Assembly: GCA_015680685.1 (NCBI GenBank)
Contig: MNCI01016265.1
Span: 199,222 to 263,221 of the forward strand
DNA: 64,000 nucleotides
Origin: Gnetum montanum
Lineage: Eukaryota; Streptophyta; Gnetopsida; Gnetales; Gnetaceae
Direction of reading: 5' to 3'
Shown here: positions 37,601 through 49,600 of the stretch, one piece after another
Position numbering within the stretch: position 1 is the first letter of the stretch
Layout: every line of letters begins with the position of its first letter
Notes under the pieces: generated by a model
What the model saw: only the letters and a program-made list of their open reading frames with translations
The model's database searches: none
Told to the model about the DNA's origin: nothing
Translations under genes and position numbers: made by a program

Positions 37601-40600
37601 CATTGTTCTGCTACATTAGTTGGTTAATAAGGCCATGGCATCCCATAGCCACAATGTCTTGACCCTCGGCGGCCTTAGGCATAGCCATTGTATTCTAGCT
37701 AACCAAATGTATATGATCTCCCCCTTTACCCTCTGACCATGTAAAATTTCTTATTATTTGATTCACCTTTTGGATAATATCCTTAGGGGTAGAGGCCATC
37801 AAAGCAATGTAATGAGCCATAGCAAAAAGCATCGGTGTAGCCAAAAGAGTCTTCCTAGCCTGAGTCAAGAATCAGGCTGTCCAATGATCGATCTGTTTTT
37901 GTAACCGCTAGAGGAGGGCAGCCCACGTGTGCCTTTGATGCCAATCATAAATAGGCAGCCCAAGGTAGGTGTCTTATTGGGTGCTCAGTAAGATACCCAA
38001 AATTTGCACAATGGGCCCCTTCACTTGAACCTCCGTGTAGAGCAGGTGCACAGCAAACTTACCATGGTTGATTTCTAGCCCAATCTCCTCTGCCATTCTT
38101 TGTAGTGCTCTGTTTACAGCAGCTGCTTGGGAGATGGCAGCTTGAGAAAATAAGATCGTGTCATTGGCGTAGTGTTCTACTAGACAATCAACTCTAGCAA
38201 TCTGCTGATCCCTAATCCCCTCTAGCTTGCAATAAGCCTGTAAAGTGTCCATCACAAGAATAAATAGATAGGGGGAGAGGAGATCCCCTTGTCTCAACTC
38301 CTGGCTAGGGGAGGAAAACCCCAAAGCATCCCCTCCAAGTCTAGGGAAAAAGGCCCTGATGTTTGGATGTGCGTACATAAGTTAACAACATTTGAGTGGA
38401 AACCCTTACACAACATGATTTCTTTGAGGGAGCGCCAACAAATGGTGTTATAAGCTTTAGCAATGTCAAGTTTAAGGCACATACTGGGGTAGTTGGCTGC
38501 CTGTAAAGAGTGCAGCACCTCTTGCACCAAGATGACCTGATCCTGAATAAATCTTCCCTTAATGAACCCCGCTTGCTGGGGACCCACCAAGTGCAGCATT
38601 AGGAGACCCAACCGGGCAACCAAGAGCTTAGTAAACATGCAAAGAAGGGTATTGCACACCCCAATCGGCTGAAATTGAGATGGAATTGTGGGGTTCACAG
38701 TTTTGGGAATGAGAACAAGTCAGGAGCAATTGATTTCCCTATGAACTTGCTGCCAATGCAGCATTGCGTTGAAAGCATCTAATAGGTTCTCCCCAAAAAC
38801 ATCAATGAAAGCCTTAAGGAACTCCACAGGCCACCCGTTAGGGCCAGGTGCCTTCCCAGCCTTCATTGATGCAAGGGCCCCTGCAAGCTCCTCACGGGTA
38901 AATGGTTCCAATAACTGCCGATTTTCCTCAGCATCCAGAACAGATTTGACAGGAATTGAAAGAGGTGATGAATAGGGTTGAGCAAGGTACAGCAGCTGCT
39001 ATATTTCTTTATATTTCAATTCGCACTTTATCCAGTTTATGAATAATACGCTTTTCTACATTTTGGTCTGTATGCAATCCATTATGTACGGCTGTGCATA
39101 TTTTGAAAATTGTTGAAGGTTTTATTGATTGAGTTTATTTGCTTTGTTTGTTGTTGCTACGGGAAGGCGTTGAAGTCTGATTTCAAGTTTATTTTATTTT
39201 GCATTTGTTTTGCAGTTTAGATGTATATTGGCGTTCTTTTTAGGCCAGATCCCCAGTCTGCTATTTGTGGAATATATTTTTCCGTGTTAGTTTGATTGCA
39301 GACATGAAATTTCCAGTGAGCGTTCTGCCATAATGATAGGCAAAATATGAATTTTCTAGTGAGTGTTGTGCCATAGTGATGGGCAAATTGTTGGGAAAAA
39401 ACTATCCTTGCATTTTTGGGCAGTCTTGTGGAGGCTATGGGTATTCACACGTGCTTTCTAGGAAAAGCATTGCAATAACTGAAACTGAGCTCTATTTTAG
39501 AGAAAGTTAGGGTGCTGTGGTCTCCATGTGGAGTTAAGAAAATACTTCAGTTTCTGTTTCGTATTAAATGGGACATTTTTATTATTTGATTTTATGTAAA
39601 AAATATACAAAGCCAAGCTGGGGCACTTCTGAAGTAAATGTGATTTCTGATCTGTTTTGTTTCGTGTGATTTGAGCTTGTTATCCATTTACCTGTTATAG
39701 TGATGCAGGTAAATAATGGTTCAATGCTTAGTAAATATATATTATTGCTTGCGCTAGGAAACATAGGTGAAATGCTCGGTATTATTTGATTACATGTAAC
39801 TATATTTAGCATAGATGCAATTTCTGTAATTTTCCTTCTGACAATGCATCCTTTTGTAGGAGCTTTTTAACATAAAAAAATTACGAATCTCTATAAACAA
39901 TGGGGCCTTTTTCTTCCTTTTCTTCTTAAATTAGTACAATGAGGTGGTTAGGCTTTGCTTTTTGGCTTTTTTAATTAAGAATCAATGTGTCCAACTAATA
40001 AAAGAAGAAATTTTCATATGGAAGCGGTCTTTAAGTTATTGTTTGTGCCCTTCTTTTCATGCAGGATGTAATAGCATGTGATGTAATAAATCCTGATGAT
40101 ATAGATGTTACGTTTGAATCCATTGGAGGACTTTCTGATGTTAAGCAATCATTATATGAACTTGTTATCCTGCCTCTAAAAAGACCAGGATTGTTTTCTC
40201 ATGGAAAACTATTGGGCCCTCAAAAGGGAGTTTTGCTCTATGGTCCTCCTGGGACTGGGAAAACTTTGCTTGCCAAAGCTATAGCAAAGGAATCAGGTGC
40301 TGTTTTCATAAATGTGCGCATAGCAAGTCTCATGAGCAAATGGTTTGGTGATGCCCAAAAGCTTGGTATGTAAGATTTCAAGGCATATACAAAGGATATA
40401 CCTTTTTTCGTTGCTTTATTTTTGTTCTTTTGAGTGTTTCTTGAAATTTTCATTTTTAAGAATAAATTGTGAAATATTTGGTTGATGTGCCACTTATAAC
40501 CGTGTGATAAGACTAATGTGTGAATGATGCCCGTATACATTTGTTTGCAACTACTGTTGAACATCTTGATGGTAATTCTGAAATTTATACAGTTGAACTT

Positions 40601-43600
40601 TGCTGTACCTTACACAAAGGAGTGCTGTTTGCAACCTTTTGAAAAGTTGAGAGGGATTATATTTTATAATATGGACAGAATTATTTTAGTGGTTCACGTC
40701 ATGGTTAGTAAGAGGCTAAACTTTGTTCAAAAGTGTCATATGGGTGAGTAAAATCTGGGAACTTGACATGGCCCCACTTAACTTGCACGTGAGAACCTGG
40801 ATTTTAATTTCTAATTGGTGTTGAGGAGCGTTCTAATAGCTTGCCAGTAACCTGGCCACAGAAATAATCTAAACAATTTGAAGATAATTCCTGAGGCAAG
40901 TCAACTAGATGTTTTCAATTCAACTAGTTATTGTTTGATACAAATCCAAATGTCAAGTGAAATGTTTTTAAATTAAAAGAGGACTAACAGAATATACATT
41001 TGCATGGGTTTAAAAAAGATAACACGAATAATAATAGTAATTTGTGAGAATGCATCACCATGAAAATTTGCTTGTACTGGATGATCTGGTGATGAAATGG
41101 ATTGTGGAATTCTCAAGGTGCAGTGAAAGCATAGTACTGTATAATGTAGATTTGATTGGATTCACAGTAGAGTCAATGTGAGACTAGCAGTAGCTTGTCC
41201 CACAAATCCAAGTCTTTGTATTTATTTTGCTGCAACTCAAAACACAAGGTGCACAGCACCCCTGCAAACATAGCAACATTCTATCTTGTGGGTACAACAA
41301 TGAACTTGCAAGAACAAACTGTGTTGCCAACACAACAATGAACTTTGCAAGAAAAATATGTTCTGCAAAATGACAATGCTACAGGAAAAACCAGTCTTGT
41401 GAAAACAATAGACATTGTAAGAACAATCTATCTTGCCAAACGGCAATAAACTCTCAGCTAAACAACAACAAACTGATAGGAGTAACTCATCCTATTCTTG
41501 TGAAATAGTAATGAAGGAACCTGAGGAGAAACCTATCACACAAAATCATATTTATAACAGCTTTGCAAGACATATGTCCTATTAACAAACAGTAACAAAC
41601 AAGCTTGAATCATTCAGTACCACAATTTGGAATTATCTGGAATCAAAATTGCAATTCTAACCCCAATCCAGATCATGGTTACCTGGATTTAGATTTTGGA
41701 TCATCAGAATTGAGATGTCGATTCACATTTCATAAGTATGATATGTATATTGTAGGATCTTCACAAACCTTAAGTATTAGAGCATGATGCTACTGGCTAC
41801 CAACTGCAGTCTACAATAGTCATATTGTCAAAGTACTAACACTACGAAATTGCAATTTGAAGCAATAATATAAACTCATAAAGTGATAAATAGATGTGCC
41901 CTATGCTGTTCCACAGGTTGTGATTGTGTCTAACACAACCATCCAAGATTGGTGGTAGTACTTGATCAAATGTAGGTACTTTGAATTTTGCATCTGCTGT
42001 AATTGCCACATTCAACATTTTTTTAAAACAGCAGGCTTCAAGCAGCATTGACAAGAATAGCACATAAAAAACTGTTGGCCAATAACTTTCCCTGCCCCAT
42101 CATGAACATCTTTATTCCATGCAGCTGATTCTTTAAGGATGTGTTGTGAACTTGCTGTTGTAAAAGCCAGAAATACATGTCTTGCCTGAGCTACATTGAA
42201 GAGATTATTTGCAATAGTGGATGAGGTTGTTGAGTTTGATTCTGGTGAGGCTACTTGTGTATGAAAGAAAGGCCTGACAACAACACCAGATGAAGAGACC
42301 GGCAATGCCTTTTGATTTAATTGTAAGAAGGTGGATTTCAAACTTGAATCACTACCATAGCAGTTTTTTTTTTTGATAGAAAACACAAATAATCTTTTGT
42401 GGCTTAGAATCAGGAGCAGCCCAAATCCTTCCTCCAACTTGAATCTTTAATGGCCATTTTAGCTGCAAAACTTAAAAATGCAGAAATGAATAGTATTATG
42501 CCACCAAGAGTGTAAAAACCAAGAGTGTTGTGGTTCTTTGTACTACTTTGCTACTGGATCACTAACTTGAAATTTTGAACTTGAATACTTAGCAATGGCT
42601 TGCCGTTGAAAACTTGAAATTAATAGTATTCAGTATTCATTGTCAACGAAAATGAATGAGTTGAAGAATGTTCAAAATGAGTTGCTCAAGTGATTTAACA
42701 TGGGTGGAAGAATGTGCTACTGAGGTTCCAATGAATGTGTTGTTGACTGCTAATGTGTTATGCTCTCAAAGAATTCGCTGTTGCTTGCAGAAGAATGTAT
42801 GCTCTAAATGCATTGCTACTTGGTTGCTTGCGGAAGAATGTTTGCTCCAAAGAATGTGCACTCAAAGTGCTGAAAACATGAAACTGGGGATGACACATAT
42901 CCAGAATGTTTGATGTTCATTCTTTTTGCTTTTATACTTTTATTGAGAGTCCTGAGTTACAAATATTTTGTTTTTTTGGATAATGTTTAATGTTTAAAAA
43001 ATGGTATCCTTTTATATGCGTCTTTAAAGGTTTTATTCTTTTCTAAAGTTTCATACTATTTTCTAAATTGTGGATTCTGAGAGATTTTCTAAATTGTGGA
43101 TTCTTGGGAATTTTTCAGAATCATGATTCTAGATAGTGATTTTGGAATTATGATTTTTAAGCTAAGATTGCGATTCCTAATTGGATCATGATCTAGAACC
43201 GATCCGGATTGCAGTTGTTTGGATCACAATCAAATCTAATCTTTGTAAGTATGGTTGACGTTAGCGAGTTAGGCTATGTTGCTGAGATAAAGGGACCAAG
43301 ATGATGATAGTATATAACTTAGAGTTTTCCAGCACCTATTTAAATAGATTGATAGCTTGCAGGAAATCTTTTTATATCTCAGTATGACCTAGTTGAATTG
43401 AACTTGTAACTTGTAGGATGTATGTTACAAGTTTTAACCAATAAGCTAAACCTGACTCATTCAACGCCTATTTCATTGATCAATGGGTTGCATATAGCCA
43501 AAAACTATAATTTTAAACTTTACCTATATGATTTCTTAGAATGATTGTAAGAGTTAGTTTATCAAGGAGGGATGATTCTGTAATCTCGCAGCAGCTTTAT

Positions 43601-46600
43601 CAAAAAGGTTTGCCACAGAAACATTTGACAGTTTTTCAAACTGTGAACTGCTTTACGTGAAATGCTGATAGAGCAGAAACTGAAATTTTAGGAGACTTCC
43701 ATCTTTAAAATGTATCTGATTAAGATGATATTTAATTTTTAAAGAGTCATACTCTTGACCAGTTTTTAAGTCAGCAATAAGTTTGGTTTCTGTGAATGGG
43801 TAAAGTGTGTTGAGGATGTGCAATTTCAGAAACACATTAAAGTTATTAATTGTGTTTTGTTTCCAATATGAAACTGCTAATCTAGATTCTAGGATTATAG
43901 TAAGGGCAAAGATCATGGTGCAATCCACACACAGGTATATGTATGTACTTGTCTTTTGGTGGGAGTAGTTGTCAGGGAAAATCAGAGGCAAAAAGAGTGC
44001 GCTTGAAAAAGATAGTTTTCCAGTGGAAGTATGAAGCAACAGTTTATTGTCATCATCAAAATTCTTTTTAACCCTAAAAGATAGGAAGAGTGAAAATACA
44101 ATTCTTCATCATGATCACATTGCCTTTATCTTAATAACATAGGCTGTTTGCTTGACAATAAATTTTATTCCTGGCTGTTTTCTTGACACCCTTGAACACG
44201 TATTTTTACCATGTGGCATGTATATTGGAATCGAACCTATGGCATTCATGGTCTAATCCATTAAGTTATGCCCCATTGCCATGAAAATTCAATTCACATT
44301 AATAAATGAGGCAACTTAACGAGGATCTTGATGCTTAAAATATTGTATAGAAAATCATGATAAAACAGAAAAAAATTGTACCTAATGGTTCATGTAATAG
44401 GAGGAGTTTAGTTTGTAGTGTGATAGTGGCTTATGCAAGGCCAATTATTTTAATTATTTAATAGAGATTCTGAGGAAAAGCTATATGTTGACTATAAAGG
44501 ACTTAGGTAAGTATTATTGTTCCTCAAAATTTGACTTATTGATACCTCCAGATATACACATTATGTTAAGATGTGGCCAACAGTTTGTAACTGGTACATG
44601 TGACACGTTAATATCACTTCTGGCTAATTTGGACTTGGAATTCTTTATTTCAAATTCTTTTTGACAGCATTCATGAATATATAGTTGGATTTTAGTGGAT
44701 CAATCTGGTGGAACGTGGACTAGTATTATGGTACACTGATTCAATACATATGCAGATTGATGTAGGCGATGCACTGTAAGCCTATTAACAAATCTAACAA
44801 GGACTTCAATATGATGGTACAAGAGATGAAGTCTAGTTGCTTCATAAATGTTATTTTGAATTGTTTTGTTGGTTTTAATTCCTCTATCCTTAAAATTTAA
44901 GTTGATTTTTTAAAAACTAAGGTGCATTGCTGTTCCATTATGTTCATGGTGCCAATGGCTCAGTTAAAGTCTTTTCTTCTCCACTTCTAAGCTTGTATTT
45001 CACCTTTTCTTCTTAGTTAAAGATGTAAATTTAATGTCTTTAGGTTTTATTTTGATGGAACAAAAATGTAGACTGTTTGTTATAAATATAATGTTTGAAA
45101 TGTTTAATGGATGCAGTGACTGCAGTGTTCACCCTTGCTTATAAACTTCAACCATCAATAATTTTTATTGATGAGGTTGATAGCTTCCTTGGCCAACGTC
45201 GTTCTACTGAACATGAAGTTGTGACAAATATGAAGACAGAGTTCATGGCATTATGGGATGGCTTCACAACGGATCGTAAGAATATGCTTTTACAAAATTA
45301 ATTTTGTTCCTAATATTCTTGCAAATATTTGTAATTTTTAAAAGCAATTATTTTCCCTATTAAAACTATTATAATTGGAAGCGATAGTTTCAATAAAACA
45401 ATCAGCAGATCAGATCTGAAAATACATTAGAGAAGCTCTAGAGAAATTATTAGAACGCTGTAGATTTGAATAAAATGTTAAAGGTAGAAAATATCGTGCT
45501 GTAGTAGATAAAATAGATGCTGTAAATCACTGAAAAACCACTGTAAACTCCAGAAAATGTTTGCTGTAAAAGCAGAATGAAAACAGCGAAAGAAAATAGC
45601 TCAAGAACACAGATTTACATGGTTCAGGCCCTTTTTACCCTACCTCCACAACAATGCTGATCTGCCTTCTATTTTACTCAAATCTTAAGGACACAAGCCA
45701 TCCTTATAGCTTTCCCAAGCACCCAATCTGTTACTCCAACAGATCTCAGACTCTTGTCTCCAAGGTAAAACCTCAATACAATGCTTCCACATCAAAAACA
45801 CCCCTTTAAAGGCTACCCCAAGCCATCTATTTATAAGGAAACATTAGAACCAAATCCCAATCCTAACACATGTGGGATAAAACACATCCCCACATAAACA
45901 TCACTTTACAAATTGATCCATTTTTTTTCATATCATTATTTAAAATGCAAGATCCTTTTAAAAACATAAAAGAAAATACAACAAATAATACTAATGTAAT
46001 ACTAATGTATTTGTCTTCATTATTCTCCAACAAACTCTCGCTTGTCTTGAAGACAAATCCAACCAGCCTTCAAGAGATGTGCATTTTTGATTAAGCTTGA
46101 GCCATCCCAAGCTTCTTCCTACAGAAAATGTGTTTTCCAGCTATCACAGGTTTTGTTGAAGCATCAGCAATGTTAAGCTTTGTATGGACCTTTTGAACAT
46201 GCCCCAAGCCGTCCTCTATGATTTCTCTTATGAAGTGGAACCATATATCTATATGTTTTGTCCTGGCATGAAAGGCAGAATTCTTTACAAGATGGATTGC
46301 ACTCAAACTGTTACAAAACACAACATACCTTTGTTGTTTTAATCCAAGAGATTGCAAGAATCTCTTCATCCATAACATTTCCTTGCATGCTTCTGTGAGG
46401 GCTACATGTTTTGATTTGGTTGTAGATAAAGTTACCAGTGGTTGTAGATGTGACAACCAACTCATTGCTGCACCACCAAAAATAAATATGTACCCTGTAG
46501 TGGAACATCTTGTATCATGATTAGTAGCAAAGTTTGCATTTGCAAAACCTTCAATGTGCAGATTAGTGTCTCCAAAACACAAGCAATGTGTTTTTGTGCC

Positions 46601-49600
46601 CTTTAAATATTTTAGAATCCATTTAACAGCCAGCTAGTGATTCCACCCATAGTTGGTCATAAATCTACTACCTACTCCACCGGTATAAGCAATATTAGGA
46701 CGTGTACAAACCATGGCATACATCAATGACCCAAGAGCAGAAGTATATGGTATGTTTTTCACCTTTTCAAAGTCCTCCTTTGACTTTGGACAGTCCTCAT
46801 TTGATAAATTAAATTGTGTTGAAAGAGGTGTACTTACAAGTTTTGTATCCTTCATGTTGAAACATTTTAGAACCTTTCCAATGTAATCTTCTTTACTCAG
46901 CCACAACTTCTTCCTTTTTTTGTCCTTGTAAATATTCATTCCCAAAATTTTCTTTGCCTGTCCCAAATCCTTCATAGCAAATTCTTTGCCCATTCCAGTT
47001 TTAAATGGTTTATTTCTCCCATGTCATTTCCAGCAATTAACATATTATCAACATACAATAACAACACTATAAACTTACCCAAAACATTTCTAGAAAAATA
47101 CACACAGTGGTCTAGATTATTTGTTTGATAATTCAGCTTCTTCATGAAAGTATCAAACCTCTTATACCACTGCCTAGGGGCTTGTTTCAGACCATATAAG
47201 CTCTTTTTCAGTCTTCAAACCAGACTTGAACCTTGTTGTTTTTCATACCCTTATGACTGTTTCATGTATATTTCCTCCTCCAAATCTCCATGGAGAAATG
47301 CTGTTTTTATGTCAAGTTGTTCCATGCAGGCCACCAAAGATAGCCCTAAACATATAGAAGAGTGTTTTACCACTGGAGAAAAAATTTCTTGATACCAATC
47401 TTTCCGTTGTTTGCAGCCTCTCCATCTCTTTAGATCTAGCTCCGATACCAGTTGTTATAATTGGAAGCGATGGTTTCAATCAAACAATTAACAAATCAGA
47501 TCTGAAAATACACTAGAGAAGCTCTGGAGAAATTATTAGAACGCTGTAGATCTGAATAAAATGTTAAAGGTAGAAAATATCGCGTTGTAGCAGATCAAAT
47601 AGATGCTGTAAATCACTGAAAAACTGCTGTAAACTCCAACAAACGTTTGNCAGTTTTTCAGTGATTTACAGCATCTATTTGATCTGCTACAACGCGATAT
47701 TTTNNNNNNNNNNNNNNNNNNNNNNNNNNNNNNNNNNNNNNNNNNNNNNNNNNNNNNNNNNNNNNNNNNNNNNNNNNNNNNNNNNNNNNNNNNNNNNNNN
47801 NNNNNNNNNNNNNNNNNNNNNNNNNNNNNNNNNNNNNNNNNNNNNNNNNNNNNNNNNNNNNNNNNNNNNNNNNNNNNNNNNNNNNNNNNNNNNNNNNNNN
47901 NNNNTCTCCAAGGTAAAACCTCAATACAATGCTTCCACATCAAAAACACCCCCTTAAAGGCTACCCCAAGCCTTATATTTATAAGGGGTAGCCTTATATT
48001 TATAAGGAAACATTAGGGACCAAATCCCAATCCTAACACATGGGATAAAACACATCCCCACATACACATCACTTTATAAACAAACCCCTTTATTTTTTTA
48101 TATCATTTTTTAAAATGCAACATTTTTTTAAAAACATAACAGGAAATACAACAAATAATACTAATGTAGTTGTCTTCATTTTTTTCCAACAAAAATTTCA
48201 TGAAGAAAATGACCTAAGGAGTAAAAATTTAAAAGGAAAACTAGATTAAAGGAAAACTAGATTAATAGTGGTTCATCATGGACATAATCTACTTCCCGAC
48301 AGTTGCCAATGTACCTTCACACTTTTTTGAAAAGAAAAGCTCGGGTTATCCTTAGTTGGAAAAGAAAATATTCATCAAAAGGTGAGTGAAGATCTCACAA
48401 AGCATCTTAAAGCATGTGTATGGGGATCAACCCTGAAATAACAATATACAAAGAGAACCAAAAATAGACTAAAAACAATTTGGCCAATGTGCCCACCCAG
48501 TCACTAGAAACTACATCATTCCAAAAACTAGAAAATTTCATAAAGCTTATAAACTGTTGACCAATATTGTAGACAAAATGATAAAATCTACAGTGCGTTA
48601 CGTGGGAAAAGGTAAGAAGGAACACATACAGATTTCCTTTACACCATGCGGAAGGTATCCAACCACATTCTATCATCATCATCCTAGCCATGTCCCAACA
48701 AAATAGGGTCAGCTATATGAGTTCTTTTTTGTCATTCTATCCTCTTCAAATTTAATGAGGCCATGTGCGAGACACTTCAACTCTTTAGCATGTTGTAGCT
48801 GTTCCCCTAGAGGAGGTAAGTGGTGTGTTATATATGAATGCAGTTGCTGTGAACTCTTTTTCACAAAAGCACATATATGTTGACTTGGTGCCTGAAAGTT
48901 GACACCAAGGACCAGGTAAGGGCACCTTTTAGATTTAAACTAGTTCTTCACATTCTTCTTTTAGGCCTCATTGAAATTGTTCCTGCAGTAATCTTGAATC
49001 TACCTGGTTTGGAGCCTTATCTCAAAAGTAGCTTGACATCGAATCTCCTTCTCACGTTGTTACCAAGCTTGTGCTTGTTGCTGTCTATGGAGGATGTCCT
49101 CCTGTTACCTTTTTTCCTGCAGCTATTATTTGAGATTGTTTTCCTACTACTCTTGTTGTTTACCCTGTACATTGCACCATTCAATAGTGCCAATATAAGA
49201 CCAGAGTGCTTGTTCTAGTGGCATTGCTTAAAACAAGCCAAGAAGTACTTGACTGGTTAACATAGCGACGATGGAGGAGGCACTTAGGGAATGCAAAGTA
49301 TCCACTGGTGATGCTCGATGCATTACCAAACTGCACTAGAAATTGTTCCACAACGTCAGCCACCTGCTTACAAAAGATTGATAGAGAGGAACAAAGCACT
49401 TGGCCATCGACAGTGATAGGAACTTCAATTGGAAAAAAGTCAACAACATTCCTCAACCCTTTCACTATTGGTAGCACAATCTCCCCTTCAATAGGAATGC
49501 CAAGCTACCGCTTCCCTGAGCTTTGTTTCATCCCCCCTCCAACATAAAAAAAAATGCAGTGATATTCATGTCCTGTTTGCCTTGGAGATGGGGCAGCACC

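Noticed and set aside
38960-38980. Target site duplication for LINE 1 (ATGAATAGAG at 35401 versus ATGAATAGGG at 38968)
   Set aside because: The right copy lies within LINE coding sequence (CAACCCTATTCATCACC on the minus strand still aligns as RT), so the match is probably chance.
44150-44300. A true tRNA gene
   Set aside because: A and B boxes fit, but no acceptor stem or anticodon arm can be paired around them.
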